Shown: piece by piece, positions 18,260-27,659 of the stretch | Numbering within the stretch: position 1 is the first letter of the stretch | Layout of the letters: each line of letters starts with the position of its first letter | Virus record (IMG/VR): IMGVR_UViG_3300027759_000045 | Location: 62,001 to 126,000 of that record | Length of the DNA: 64,000 nucleotides | Strand: one strand, 5' to 3' | From: a virus | Made by a program: the position numbers and the translations under genes | Notes under the pieces: generated by a model | The model's input: only the letters and a program-made list of their open reading frames with translations | What the model was told of the DNA's origin: nothing | Database searches by the model: none

Positions 18260-19462
18260 ATGAGAAAACTATACTACATGGGCCTAGAAAGTTACGAAGC
18301 CCGTTACACACTACAACTTACAGAATGGAACCGACGTGTGTTTGACCGTAGAGGTCTTGACGTGGTTTACGTTCCTGGTACAACTATTGATAACAGCCAA
18401 GCAATCAGCGTAGGCCAAGTGCTGGACGCACACGGACGCAGTTACTTTGGCATGAGTCAGATGATGAACTTGGTTCAGATGATGCGTCGAGGTGAAGTTA
18501 CTGGGGAAGATGTTATCTACTTTGAAGACATGTTTCAACCTGGCATCGAGTCCTTGCCATATATATTTGATCAGATTCCTGCTGACCAGCGTCCCAGGGT
18601 ATATGTACGCTGTCTAGCCCAGAGTATTGATCCCGATGACTTTGTGCATGTATGGGGCATGGCCAAGTGGATGGGCCTGTACGAACACATGGTCAATGAG
18701 TTTGTCACCGGAGTTCTCGCCACAAACGAAGAGATGGTTGCTCACATGCGCATTGCCGGATGGCGTGCTCCTATATACAATATTAGTGGCTTGGCATTTG
18801 GTAAAGAAGAAGTGCTAGAGCGCATCGGTGGTGCAGAGAATATCCGACCATTTGGTGAACGCAAACGTCGTGTAGGATTTGCCGCACGATTTGACCAAGA
18901 GAAGCAACCAGACTTCTACATGGACTTGATTGAAATGTATGGCCAGTTGACCAAAGAACCGTGCGAGTTTGCCATCTTCTCTGGTGGTCCTTTACGCAGT
19001 AACAACCCCAAGTATCTTGAACGTGCTAGAATGTACGAACAAGAAGGCAAGTTAAAAATTTATGATAATCTAAGCAAAAATGACTACTATAATCTTGTTA
19101 ATGATACTCGGGTGCTATTCAATTGTGCTTTACAAGACTGGGTATCCAATACTGTTTCTGAAGCCGATACTCTTGGGTGTAATGTGTTATATCCTGCTTA
19201 TCGTAGTTTCCCCGAGACATTCGCTAATGACCCTAATAGGCTCTACGTGCCTTGGAGCATAGATGATGCCTATCACAAGATGCAAAACTTATTGCGCGAT
19301 CCGCATCACAACATGGGCTTGATTTCAGATTGGAACGACGGCACCATTGATCGCGTTATTGACGTCATGACCGGACAAGGCGAGCAATGGAATCGTGCAG
19401 GCAATCGTTATCGCGACCATACTGCACACGAAAAATATCAAGTGAGAAGAATAGAAGAATGA
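18260..19462 (+). CDS. GT-B glycosyltransferase
   Basis: A 400-residue protein. The C-terminal half (RRVGFAARFDQEKQPDFYMD, then NDYYNLVNDTRVLFNCALQD and VSNTVSEADTLGCNVLYP) matches the donor-binding domain of GT-B family 1/4 glycosyltransferases, including the Glu-containing loop. It probably transfers a nucleotide-activated sugar made by the neighbouring epimerase genes. The acceptor could be a glycan, a virion protein or DNA and cannot be decided from sequence. Confidence 0.75.
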   Translation: MRKLYYMGLESYEARYTLQLTEWNRRVFDRRGLDVVYVPGTTIDNSQAISVGQVLDAHGRSYFGMSQMMNLVQMMRRGEVTGEDVIYFEDMFQPGIESLPYIFDQIPADQRPRVYVRCLAQSIDPDDFVHVWGMAKWMGLYEHMVNEFVTGVLATNEEMVAHMRIAGWRAPIYNISGLAFGKEEVLERIGGAENIRPFGERKRRVGFAARFDQEKQPDFYMDLIEMYGQLTKEPCEFAIFSGGPLRSNNPKYLERARMYEQEGKLKIYDNLSKNDYYNLVNDTRVLFNCALQDWVSNTVSEADTLGCNVLYPAYRSFPETFANDPNRLYVPWSIDDAYHKMQNLLRDPHHNMGLISDWNDGTIDRVIDVMTGQGEQWNRAGNRYRDHTAHEKYQVRRIEE

Positions 19463-19656
19463 CGCCTCGGGAACAAAGTTTCTGCTATCTCAAGCAGTAT
19501 ATTTGTGCTCAAACAACCGCTCCTTGGATTGCCAAAATGAACGACGTAGAAGATCGGGCTCGTTGTGCGTTACAGCACTTGGGTGGCATGGCAGGAGATT
19601 GGTATCCGTATCGTCATGAATGCCAGTACTATTATCCACAAAGGAAACAAGAATGA
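19459..19656 (+). CDS. Small Cys/Tyr-rich protein, unknown
   Basis: A 65-residue protein with several cysteines (SFCYLKQYICAQ, RCALQHLG, CQYYYPQ). It is ATGA-coupled at both ends, to the glycosyltransferase before and the epimerase after, which supports translation. No family recognised. Confidence 0.55.
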   Translation: MTPREQSFCYLKQYICAQTTAPWIAKMNDVEDRARCALQHLGGMAGDWYPYRHECQYYYPQRKQE

Positions 19657-20597
19657 ATGTAGTAGTCACCGGCTCAGCCGGATACATTGGCGGGCAAGTT
19701 GCCTTGCAGTTGAAAGACGCAGGGCATACAGTTTTGGGCATTGACCGTAGACCTTTGCAGCCACATCAAAAAGGTCTACTTGATAGTTTTGTACTGGCAG
19801 ACTTTGATAGTGATACAGCATTTAAAAAGTTATTAAACGTGCGGCCTGATGCCATTGTGCATTGTGCAGGCACCAGTCTGGTTGGCCCTAGCATTAAGAA
19901 TCCAAGTGAGTACTACTTTAACAATGTGGCCAAGACACTGGAGTTGATTACTTTCATAACACGGGCCATGCCTCGGACTAGAATTATCTTTAGTTCTAGT
20001 GCGGCAACCTATGGTGAACCTGTGATGAATCCCATCTGCGAAGTGGATCCAACCGAGCCAGTCAGTCCATATGGACAAAGTAAACTGATGATTGACATGA
20101 TGTTAGAATCGTATCGCCGGGCATACGGGCTTGACTATGTTAGTTTCCGCTACTTTAACGCATGTGGTGCGGATCCCCGAGCCAGACACGGACAAGAACC
20201 CGGCGCTACACACATCATTGCTCGAGTGTTAGAAAGTATTAGAGATGATCAAGAGTTCACACTTTACGGTGATAACTATCCTACCGCAGATGGCACTTGC
20301 ATTCGAGACTATGTACACGTGGATGATATTGCTCGTGCTCATGTGTTGGCGTTGGATCAAACAATTCCTGCAGGCATTTACAATCTTGGGTCAAACACAG
20401 GCACTAGTAATCGTGAAATTATTGCGGCAGCCGAACGTATCACAGGTAAGACATTAAAGTTTACAATAGGAGAACAACGTGTGGGCGATCCTCCTATGCT
20501 GACAGCCAGTGCAGATAAGTTTAATGCTGTGGCCGGTACATGGCAATTGCATAATTTAGATGACATGATTCGTCATGCCTGGGCCTGGTATGTTTGA
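19653..20597 (+). CDS. GalE-type UDP-sugar 4-epimerase
   Basis: A 314-residue SDR-family protein. NAD-binding loop TGSAGYIGG at the N-terminus, FSSSAATYG (catalytic Ser/Thr) near residue 113, YGQSK (Tyr and Lys) near 138, and NYPTADGTCIRDYVHVDDIA typical of GalE. It interconverts UDP-glucose/UDP-galactose-type sugars. ATG 19653 is preferred over one 11 codons upstream because it overlaps the preceding stop and begins at the first strand. Confidence 0.85.
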   Translation: MNVVVTGSAGYIGGQVALQLKDAGHTVLGIDRRPLQPHQKGLLDSFVLADFDSDTAFKKLLNVRPDAIVHCAGTSLVGPSIKNPSEYYFNNVAKTLELITFITRAMPRTRIIFSSSAATYGEPVMNPICEVDPTEPVSPYGQSKLMIDMMLESYRRAYGLDYVSFRYFNACGADPRARHGQEPGATHIIARVLESIRDDQEFTLYGDNYPTADGTCIRDYVHVDDIARAHVLALDQTIPAGIYNLGSNTGTSNREIIAAAERITGKTLKFTIGEQRVGDPPMLTASADKFNAVAGTWQLHNLDDMIRHAWAWYV

Positions 20598-21186
20598 TAA
20601 AATTCTACAATTTGAACAAGCACTAGCAGAGTTTACTGGTGCCCCATATGTGGTCATGACCGATTGCTGTACACACGCCATTGAACTGTGCTTACGTTAC
20701 GACCAAGTTACAGAGTGTAGGTTTACTCCGTACACTTACTTGAGCATCCCAATGACCATGCACAAGCTGGGCATCAAATACAAACTACTAGACCACGAAT
20801 GGCAACGCTGGGTCGGTGAATACCCATTTCTCGAAACACGTATCTGGGATTCAGCACGTAGACTTGAAAAGGACATGTACCGCGAAGGTACAATGCAATG
20901 TTTGAGTTTTGGGCATGGCAAACCTTTGCAGATCGGACGTGGCGGAGCAATCTTGCTAGATGATGTTGTTGCATACGATACCATGTTGGCTCAAAGGTAC
21001 GATGGTAGAGATTTGACTATTACGCCATGGGAATCGCAACAGGTGTTCCGAGTGGGGTATCATTACAAACCCACAATCGAAGAAGCTGTACAAGGACTTG
21101 CACTACTCGAAGGTGTCAAACAAAATCGGCCCGTGCCAATACCGGTTGATTACCCAGATTGCAGAAAAATAACTATTGTTCCTTGA
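20590..21186 (+). CDS. Short DegT/DnrJ/StrS-like aminotransferase
   Basis: A 198-residue protein, against 350-400 for complete sugar aminotransferases. It contains the N-terminal cofactor region (VVMTDCCTHAIELCL), TPYTYLSIPMTMHKLG and SFGHGKPLQIGRGGAILLDD, where the Lys matches the PLP-binding position. The C-terminal half of the usual fold is missing, so it could be a minimal enzyme, a degraded copy or a binding protein. It overlaps the epimerase gene by 8 nt. Confidence 0.65.
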   Translation: MFDKILQFEQALAEFTGAPYVVMTDCCTHAIELCLRYDQVTECRFTPYTYLSIPMTMHKLGIKYKLLDHEWQRWVGEYPFLETRIWDSARRLEKDMYREGTMQCLSFGHGKPLQIGRGGAILLDDVVAYDTMLAQRYDGRDLTITPWESQQVFRVGYHYKPTIEEAVQGLALLEGVKQNRPVPIPVDYPDCRKITIVP

Positions 21187-21211
21187 CACTGACCTAAATA
21201 CCCTGTATAAT
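21183..21211 (+). promoter_or_regulatory. Strong sigma70-type promoter before folE
   Basis: TTGACA at 21183-21188, a 17-bp spacer and TATAAT at 21206-21211, both perfect consensus. It would start a transcript about 35 nt before the folE start. Confidence 0.8.
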
Positions 21212-21252
21212 AACACAATGGCAATCCACTGCCTTAACATCGGAGACTATGA

Positions 21253-22083
21253 TTGAAAAAAGAATTTGCACCAGATCCAGTATTTCACTCGGATACTAAA
21301 AAGAAGTTTATACCAGACCGCCTGGACCACAATGCCACAGAGCCATCCCCAATTACCACAGCAACTGAAATTATGTCAGACAAAGATTACCAAGAAGGTT
21401 ACCTAGGCGATGCCATTCGCTTTAAGATGAAACGTGACAACAAACGTTTCTGGGCAGGCGATAATATCAGTGACTACCTGCACGAAGGTGATCGAGAACG
21501 ACTAATTGACGAAGCCTCAGAAGCATTTGAGACAGTGCTGGATCGGTTGTTGATCGATCGTGAAACAGATCCCAACTCAAAAGGCACAGCAAGACGTTTG
21601 GCCAAAATGTACTTTAATGAAATAATGGCAGGAAGATATGAACCAGAACCAGATGCAACCGCTTTCCCTAATGACTCAGCGGATCGATATGAAGGAATGC
21701 TTGTGGTGCGTAGTGAGCTTCGCAGTATGTGCAGTCATCACCACCAACCTGTCAGTGGCGTTGCTTATATCGGGATTATTGCCGCTCAAAAGCTCATTGG
21801 CCTTAGCAAGTACACTCGTATTGCTCAGTGGTGTGCTCGTCGTGGCACACTACAAGAAGAACTTGCTAATGACATTGCCCGCGAGATAATGCGGGCCACA
21901 GATGCCACAGACGTTGGTGTGTATATTCAAGCAGTGCATGGATGTTGCGAGAATCGCGGCATCATGGCACATAGTAGCCTCACACAGACCACAGTGCTTA
22001 AAGGTGCGTTTAACACAGATCAAAGTACAAAGAAAGAATTCTTTGACAATATCAAACTACAACAGGACTTTGCTCCACGATGA
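21253..22083 (+). CDS. folE: GTP cyclohydrolase I
   Basis: A 276-residue protein. [11 protein letters not shown] and [11 protein letters not shown] supply the zinc ligands (Cys, His, Cys), and [11 protein letters not shown] plus [13 protein letters not shown] are FolE hallmarks. It converts GTP to 7,8-dihydroneopterin triphosphate, the first step to folate and to queuosine/preQ0 bases. The N-terminus is about 100 residues longer than needed for the core. The likely start is TTG 21253 after CGGAGA; ATG 21249 opens a 16-codon frame that terminates. It begins a unit with a ferredoxin. Confidence 0.9.
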   Translation: MKKEFAPDPVFHSDTKKKFIPDRLDHNATEPSPITTATEIMSDKDYQEGYLGDAIRFKMKRDNKRFWAGDNISDYLHEGDRERLIDEASEAFETVLDRLLIDRETDPNSKGTARRLAKMYFNEIMAGRYEPEPDATAFPNDSADRYEGMLVVRSELRSMCSHHHQPVSGVAYIGIIAAQKLIGLSKYTRIAQWCARRGTLQEELANDIAREIMRATDATDVGVYIQAVHGCCENRGIMAHSSLTQTTVLKGAFNTDQSTKKEFFDNIKLQQDFAPR

Positions 22084-22412
22084 CCTATGTTGTAACTGAC
22101 GACTGCATTTTATGCAAACACACAGACTGTGTTGATGTGTGTCCTGTGGATTGCTTTGTAGAAGGTCCAAACTTTTTGGCCATCAATCCGGATGAGTGCA
22201 TTGACTGTGCAGTGTGCGTTCCAGAATGTCCGGTAAATGCAATTTATGCTGAAGAGGATCTACCGGAAACGCAACGTGCATTTACAGTCATCAATGCTGA
22301 ACTGGCAAAGCTATGGCCTGCTATTACCAAAAGTAAGGCACCGCTGCCAGACCATGAAAAATGGACCAACGTGCCCGATAAACTACAGTACCTAGACCGT
22401 GGCACAGCGTAA
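22080..22412 (+). CDS. Ferredoxin, FdxA-like 7Fe/8Fe type
   Basis: A 110-residue protein. Two cluster motifs are visible: [18 protein letters not shown] and [13 protein letters not shown]. The C-terminal extension fits the FdxA type of proteobacterial ferredoxins. It carries low-potential electrons in the cytoplasm. It is ATGA-coupled to folE, so a plausible role is to feed the radical SAM enzymes of the phage such as QueE (inference). Confidence 0.9.
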   Translation: MTYVVTDDCILCKHTDCVDVCPVDCFVEGPNFLAINPDECIDCAVCVPECPVNAIYAEEDLPETQRAFTVINAELAKLWPAITKSKAPLPDHEKWTNVPDKLQYLDRGTA

Positions 22413-22998
22413 AAACTTTGTTGTCTACGGACACGGGAGAACCGGCAGCCACTGGGTTGAATCAATTCTAATCGGATTGTTGGCACCAACTTCATTCCGG
22501 TATTCAAACTGTTCTCTTTTGCCCGACGGCTGGATATATCACACCAACCACATTCAAGAGTTATTGGAAATACCTCGAGAGATACGAGATTCTGTCACAT
22601 TGATTGTGTGTGATAGGTCAAATTATTTTGATGCGGCCGTCAGTTACAATGTAGCAAAACATACAGATGAATTTTTTACTTACACAGATACCCCAGTGGC
22701 GCCATTCAATGTGGATCCTGACGACTTTACAAATTTATTAAATGCACAGCACCATACATATCAATTGGTTGGTTCAGAAGTCATACCAAGGTACAACAGT
22801 GTGATACGCATCGACTACGACAGTTTGGTAGCTGCCGCTGTTCCGGAAAAGTATGTGGCCGACCAATTGGGTGTTGATTACACAGTAAATTCCGAGTACA
22901 CGCACCAAAGTGTTAAAAACCCAAGAAATTACAAAGATTTAATTTTAAATTGGGAAGAATTGTACCAACTTTATCAAGAATGGCTAGTTGACCACTAA
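22399..22998 (+). CDS. Sulfotransferase-like protein
   Basis: A 199-residue protein. The N-terminal [19 protein letters not shown] matches the 5'-phosphosulfate-binding loop of P-loop sulfotransferases, followed by a later DYDSLV segment. The family uses PAPS to sulfate glycans or small molecules. It starts at GTG 22399 inside the ferredoxin 3' end (14-nt overlap), and no later start would keep the P-loop. It could decorate the glycan made by the surrounding genes. Confidence 0.65.
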   Translation: MAQRKNFVVYGHGRTGSHWVESILIGLLAPTSFRYSNCSLLPDGWIYHTNHIQELLEIPREIRDSVTLIVCDRSNYFDAAVSYNVAKHTDEFFTYTDTPVAPFNVDPDDFTNLLNAQHHTYQLVGSEVIPRYNSVIRIDYDSLVAAAVPEKYVADQLGVDYTVNSEYTHQSVKNPRNYKDLILNWEELYQLYQEWLVDH

Positions 22999-23016
22999 TT
23001 CTTAATTTGTTATAAT
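22988..23016 (+). promoter_or_regulatory. Sigma70-type promoter before the lipoprotein gene
   Basis: TTGACC at 22988-22993, a 17-bp spacer and TATAAT at 23011-23016. It overlaps the 3' end of the upstream gene and gives the lipoprotein gene its own transcript. Confidence 0.75.
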
Positions 23017-23050
23017 ACGTGTACATTGAACAACTCTTGGTGGAAATATT

Positions 23051-24295
23051 ATGCGCTTTATTATTAGCACAATTGGACTGGTTTTAGTCCTAGCTAGTTG
23101 TAGCGGTTGTGGCGGAGGCGGTGGTGGTGGCACCACACCCACAACGATGGTGCAGTCTGCAACTGCATCATCCTGTGTTGTTAAACCTGTAATAGGCTCT
23201 GACAAATACCGCAGTGCAATCATGGACATGCGATTTGAACAGTACACCGATTTCACTGCCGATGGCAAATTGGTGGCATCGTATGATGCTGTGTCTCGAG
23301 TCATTGATAAGATTGATTGTGTTGGATTTAATACAATTGTTTTTCAGACCAATATTCCCATTGACGTCAAAACTGGGCATTTAGAATTGTATGACTCAAG
23401 CCCGGTGGCCTACAACCGTGATAAGAATATACCTAAGGATTTTTGGCGATTGGTCAAGTACTCTAAAGACCAAGGACTCCGTGTGTTTATCAAAGCAATT
23501 CCAGTCAATCACATCACAGATTCAACCATCTGTCCCAGCTGTACCAGTTCTGAATTTGCATTGCCGCCTACATTCTCCACTGCAAATTTCTTTAACACGT
23601 TAGTCTCGTATCAACGAATCTTGGCCACAGAAGCAGAGAAATACAAAGTGGATGGGTTTTACATCGGAACCATGAACCTCGGGCTTGACACAACCCCTTA
23701 CATGGCCAACTGGGACAACGTTATAGCTCAGATCAAAACTGTGTACACAGGTAAATTGATTTACGAATCCTGTGATCGTTGTACCACACCAGTATGGAAT
23801 CGAGTAGATCTTGTTGCAGTGCATGTTGGCGCTCAGGTAACCAAATCCTCTGCCACCACAGTGGCCAGCTTAATCAACGATACTCAGATATTTAATTTGA
23901 TTGTTGATATTCAGCGCATTGCTACTCTATACCAGAAACCAATTTTGTTAGATACCATCATGATTGGAGCAACAGGTAAAGATTATGACTATGGCAGCAT
24001 CACCAGTGGGCAAACTCCGTACACAAGCCTACAGCCCAATTATGAATTGCAAGCTGTGAAAATTGCCACAGTGTTTGAATTGCTTGGCTCCAAACTCCCC
24101 AAACAAGTAGTGGGGGTGCAATGGTCAGAATACATGCCATGGAGCCAGGCTGCCTGGATACAAAATCCCACCAATACTACATCGTGGACCTGGCATCATG
24201 TTCAGTTCTATGGAATTGATTTGTTAAACAACAAGTCAGCACAAAATAAATTGTCTGAATATTTTGCTAAGCCATGGGGCTACACAGTTAACTAA
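23051..24295 (+). CDS. Predicted lipoprotein, TIM-barrel glycoside hydrolase-like
   Basis: A 414-residue protein with a clear lipoprotein signal peptide: basic start, hydrophobic core and lipobox LASC near residue 16, then a poly-Gly linker. The mature part resembles a beta/alpha barrel (AIMDMRFEQYTDF, FWRLVKYSKDQGLRVFIKAI, KVDGFYIGTMN, VVGVQWSEYMPW) as in GH113-like glycoside hydrolases, with candidate acidic residues in YESCDRC and QWSEY. It would be anchored in the host envelope, which is unusual for a phage. It has its own promoter. Confidence 0.7.
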   Translation: MRFIISTIGLVLVLASCSGCGGGGGGGTTPTTMVQSATASSCVVKPVIGSDKYRSAIMDMRFEQYTDFTADGKLVASYDAVSRVIDKIDCVGFNTIVFQTNIPIDVKTGHLELYDSSPVAYNRDKNIPKDFWRLVKYSKDQGLRVFIKAIPVNHITDSTICPSCTSSEFALPPTFSTANFFNTLVSYQRILATEAEKYKVDGFYIGTMNLGLDTTPYMANWDNVIAQIKTVYTGKLIYESCDRCTTPVWNRVDLVAVHVGAQVTKSSATTVASLINDTQIFNLIVDIQRIATLYQKPILLDTIMIGATGKDYDYGSITSGQTPYTSLQPNYELQAVKIATVFELLGSKLPKQVVGVQWSEYMPWSQAAWIQNPTNTTSWTWHHVQFYGIDLLNNKSAQNKLSEYFAKPWGYTVN

Positions 24296-24305
24296 AGGAT
24301 CAACT

Positions 24306-24725
24306 ATGAGTTTACCGCACACAAAAGAAATCATTCCGGGAATCGGCCCAGAGATTAATAAACAACTTGCACCGTGGACTGAACTGGTTCGAGAGGACTT
24401 TCATGTTCAAGTATTTGAAGATATCTATCCTGTGACTCCGGGACACTTGTTATTCGTACCTAAATACAACACAGTAGGTGTGCTGATGGATGCTGTACAA
24501 GATGCAATCTATCACGGGCAGGCGCAGGTCGAATCGGGTGCCTGGGATGGATTTAACATTGGATTAAACTATGGTTCGGCAGCCGGGCAGACAGTGCCTT
24601 GGCCACATGTACACTTGATTCCTCGTCTGACAGGTGATGTTGCTGACCCTATTGGCGGTGTCCGAAATACAATTCCCGGGCAAGGTAACTATCGCACAGG
24701 TAGTTATAAACACCCCAATGCGTAA
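24306..24725 (+). CDS. HIT-family protein
   Basis: A 139-residue protein. GLNYGSAAGQTVPWPHVHLI carries the histidine-triad region, and FEDIYPVTPGHLLFVPK fits the first half of the fold. HIT proteins hydrolyse nucleotide conjugates such as dinucleoside polyphosphates or nucleotide sugars. ATG 24306 follows an AAGGA ribosome site. It lies 10 nt after the lipoprotein gene. Confidence 0.8.
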   Translation: MSLPHTKEIIPGIGPEINKQLAPWTELVREDFHVQVFEDIYPVTPGHLLFVPKYNTVGVLMDAVQDAIYHGQAQVESGAWDGFNIGLNYGSAAGQTVPWPHVHLIPRLTGDVADPIGGVRNTIPGQGNYRTGSYKHPNA

Positions 24726-24800
24726 TACAATAAATATTTCTTTACAACATCAAACTTCAACAAGAATTTGATCCTCAATGGGTTATTAAGAAAATAATAA

Positions 24801-25652
24801 ATGGACTATACAATACATCAAAACGGCTGGACAGTTATGTTGGGTGATCAGTTCAGCTTCAAGACTGCCACCCAAGACAACATCAACGAAATAGCACGCC
24901 TGCTTGCATCAAACACCTTGGTAGTTGCCAAAAAACAAAACTTGACAGTTCAAGAAGAGTTGCGTGTTATCAACATGTTCAAGGATCCTGAGGCCGCGCC
25001 TGAACAGTTGCCAATGGCTCGACGATTATGTGTTCCTGACACACAAGGCAAGATAGTTAGAGTAACTGGCGAACTTGATGAACACGGAGAACCTGGACTG
25101 TTTGGTCATGTCAGCGATCTTGATTGGCACTGTAACAAACCAGCTGTGCCCGATCGCAGACCAATTGTGTGGCTGTATGGAGTAAAAGGCACAGCTGGTT
25201 CCAGAACGTCATGGAACAACAACATACTGTCTTACCAAGATCTTGAACAAGACACTAAAAATCTGTTGGATCCGTTGGAGGGAATATTTGGATACGAAAA
25301 CGGGCGCTATACTGACATGCAATTTGAGAATGTTCCAACAAAAAGTATCAACACCCACTACACTCCAAAAATTGTTACCACAAATATTGCAGGCAAGAAA
25401 GGGCTGTTTTTTCCTTTCTTGCAGTTGTTCTATTTCAAAGGAATGAGCGAGGAAGATAGTATCAAGATTATTGATCCAATCAGCCAACATATTACACAGG
25501 ATAAGTACTGTTATCATCATGACTGGGATGATGGAGACGTTGTGATTGCCGAGCAAGTGCTAGGCATACACAAAAGATGGGCGTTTGACGGTATGCCGAA
25601 CAGGGTACTACATCGAGCTACCATGCAATTCCCAGATCAAATATATCAGTGA
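24801..25652 (+). CDS. TauD-like 2OG-Fe(II) dioxygenase homologue (HxN variant)
   Basis: A 283-residue protein. DLDWHCNKP occupies the place of the TauD WHxD motif, so the metal Asp is replaced by Asn. GSRTSWNNNILSYQDL matches the following TauD segment, and NRVLHRATMQF supplies the distal His and the Arg region. Two paralogues lie at 56.2 and 57.8 kb with the same His-x-Asn change. The substrate is unknown. An AATAAATA box at about 24729 lies about 65 nt upstream. Confidence 0.75.
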   Translation: MDYTIHQNGWTVMLGDQFSFKTATQDNINEIARLLASNTLVVAKKQNLTVQEELRVINMFKDPEAAPEQLPMARRLCVPDTQGKIVRVTGELDEHGEPGLFGHVSDLDWHCNKPAVPDRRPIVWLYGVKGTAGSRTSWNNNILSYQDLEQDTKNLLDPLEGIFGYENGRYTDMQFENVPTKSINTHYTPKIVTTNIAGKKGLFFPFLQLFYFKGMSEEDSIKIIDPISQHITQDKYCYHHDWDDGDVVIAEQVLGIHKRWAFDGMPNRVLHRATMQFPDQIYQ

Positions 25653-25681
25653 TCTCAGCGGCCTGTTCGGCATCATCCCGC

Positions 25682-25710
25682 TTTACAAACTCTGCTGCCT
25701 ATGCTATAAT
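25682..25710 (+). promoter_or_regulatory. Sigma70-type promoter before queD
   Basis: TTTACA at 25682-25687, a 17-bp spacer and TATAAT at 25705-25710 with an extended -10 (TGC before TATAAT). A TAGGAG ribosome site follows. Confidence 0.7.
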
Positions 25711-25727
25711 TAACATAGGAGAAAATA

Positions 25728-26234
25728 ATGGCACAATTTGAATCAGTACAATACAAATACACTTCTACCAAGGAGTATCACGATGCGTTTCCCTGCGCAT
25801 ATCGGCAATGGCGAGCAGACAGTCACTGTAATCTAATTCACGGTTACAGCTTCAGTATGAAGTTCTACTTTGGTACTAATGACCTAGATGTGCGTAACTG
25901 GGCCGCTGACTACGGTGGGCTTAAAGAGCTCAAGAAGACCTTGGAAGATCAATTTGATCATACATTGATTGTGGCAGCGGATGATCCTGAAATGGCCACA
26001 TATAACTTGTTGGTAGAAAAGAAAATGGCCAAGGTAGTTGTGTTACCAAAATTAGGATGTGAAGGTCTCAGTGACATGCTGTACAAGTATGTGAATGGGG
26101 TTTACGTTCCAGAAATGTGGGGACCCGGAGAGGCCACTCGTTTGTGGTGCTATCGTGTAGAAGTGCGTGAAACACAAGCCAACATGGCGTATCGTGAAGG
26201 GCATCGTGAATGGAATGAGGATCTGTTTGCGTGA
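25728..26234 (+). CDS. queD: 6-carboxytetrahydropterin synthase / PTPS family (QueD-like)
   Basis: A 168-residue protein of the 6-pyruvoyl-tetrahydropterin synthase fold. SHCNLIHGYSFSMKFYF provides zinc His residues and a Cys, and DYGGLKELKKTLEDQFDHTLI matches the family's DxxxLK...LDH motif. QueD turns dihydroneopterin triphosphate into 6-carboxytetrahydropterin on the way to preQ0. With folE and queE it forms three of the four steps to preQ0. It has its own promoter and couples to an SDR gene. Confidence 0.85.
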   Translation: MAQFESVQYKYTSTKEYHDAFPCAYRQWRADSHCNLIHGYSFSMKFYFGTNDLDVRNWAADYGGLKELKKTLEDQFDHTLIVAADDPEMATYNLLVEKKMAKVVVLPKLGCEGLSDMLYKYVNGVYVPEMWGPGEATRLWCYRVEVRETQANMAYREGHREWNEDLFA

Positions 26235-26851
26235 ACTTGTTTGTAACCGGTGGCAGTTCTGGTGTTGGTCAAGCATGTGTAGAACTGTTTGATCAATACA
26301 CAATTACAGCACCAACAAGGAACGAACTAGATTTGTCTGACTTTGAAGCAATAGCTCAATTGGATTTATCTCAGTACGATATTGTTATCAACTGTGCAGG
26401 TGCCAATGTAGGTGCATTTCGGGGCTGGCAAGATAATACTTGGCAAAATCAGCAAAATCAAGTTGATGTAAACTTCACTGGTGCATTGCTGTTGGCCAAG
26501 CAATACGTTAAGCAACGTGCCACCGGACATTTCATTTATATCACCAGCAGTAACATCGATGATCCCATTGTGTATAACATATTTTACACTGCTGCCAAGG
26601 CCGCACTGCATTACAGTATGAATACAGTGAAGAAACAGTATCCCGATGTGCTCTTTACAGAAATCAGGCCTGGTAAAATACGTAGTAATATGTTAAATCA
26701 AAATTATCAAGGTGCAAAAACTCCTGATGAAATCGAAGAACTCTATGCCAAAGGGCCTGCACTGGCACCTGCAGATATTGCCGAGGCCATTGCGACTGCT
26801 ATTAAATACAAGATAGAACAAATCACAATAACTCCCCATGACAAATCGTGA
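26231..26851 (+). CDS. Short-chain dehydrogenase/reductase
   Basis: A 206-residue SDR protein. TGGSSGVGQ (NAD(P) loop), NCAGAN (NNAG-type motif), SSN followed by YTAAK (catalytic Tyr and Lys) and RPG are all present. It begins with GTG 26231 overlapping the queD stop. It probably acts in sugar or small-molecule metabolism of this gene block. The substrate is unknown. Confidence 0.8.
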   Translation: MNLFVTGGSSGVGQACVELFDQYTITAPTRNELDLSDFEAIAQLDLSQYDIVINCAGANVGAFRGWQDNTWQNQQNQVDVNFTGALLLAKQYVKQRATGHFIYITSSNIDDPIVYNIFYTAAKAALHYSMNTVKKQYPDVLFTEIRPGKIRSNMLNQNYQGAKTPDEIEELYAKGPALAPADIAEAIATAIKYKIEQITITPHDKS

Positions 26852-27659
26852 ATTTAAAATAGCTGTACTACTTCCCACGCACAAACGAACAGATGCACTG
26901 AGCCGCAGTGTGTTTAGTCTGCTGGATAATGCCCACGACTTGAGTCAAATACAATTTGTGTTTGGTATTGACAGTAACGATGAAATTGGACGTGAACATT
27001 TTGTCAATGAAATTCAACCTGTATTAGATGAACGAGATGTGACATATACCGCACTGGAGTTTGAACCTTTGGGTTACGGAGCACTCAATCGTTATTTTAA
27101 CACACTGGCTGAACATGCCAACGCTGATTGGTTGTTTGTTTGGTGTGACGACGCTATCATGTCAACCCAGGCATGGGATCAACGCATCATCGAATGCACA
27201 GGCGAGTTCAAGTTGTTAAAAGTGCATACACACAACGAGCATCCTTATAGCATATTTCCCATTATACCTGCAGAGTGGCCAGAGCTAACAGGTTATCTTA
27301 GCAAGCATCAATTGATCGATGCTGAAGTTAGTCAAATGGCCTACTTGCTGGACATAATGAAAATTATCGAAGTAGATGTCACACACGATCGTCATGATCT
27401 AACTGGTAATAATGCAGATGAAAATGCCAAAAAGAAAAAGTACTTTGAAGGCAATCCAAAAAATCCCGAAGACTTCCATAACAAGTATGTTACACACAAT
27501 CGGCTTGTGGATGTGAACAAATTGTTCAAATATATGAAGTCCAAGAATCTTGACACTAGTCATTGGGAGGCAGCGGTCGCAGGAAAAATTGATCCATGGG
27601 CACTTATGAAGGCCAATGATCCAAACAATCAAACAACACAATTTAAACTTCCAAAATGA
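26838..27659 (+). CDS. GT-A (family 2-like) glycosyltransferase
   Basis: A 273-residue protein. The N-terminus (IAVLLPTHKRTDALSRSV) is the nucleotide-sugar binding start of GT2 enzymes and WLFVWCDDAIMS near residue 95-106 contains the acidic DxD-like metal site. The C-terminal part is charged and of unknown role. It overlaps the SDR gene and is ATGA-coupled to the methyltransferase, so it belongs to the sugar-modifying operon. Confidence 0.75.
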   Translation: MTNREFKIAVLLPTHKRTDALSRSVFSLLDNAHDLSQIQFVFGIDSNDEIGREHFVNEIQPVLDERDVTYTALEFEPLGYGALNRYFNTLAEHANADWLFVWCDDAIMSTQAWDQRIIECTGEFKLLKVHTHNEHPYSIFPIIPAEWPELTGYLSKHQLIDAEVSQMAYLLDIMKIIEVDVTHDRHDLTGNNADENAKKKKYFEGNPKNPEDFHNKYVTHNRLVDVNKLFKYMKSKNLDTSHWEAAVAGKIDPWALMKANDPNNQTTQFKLPK

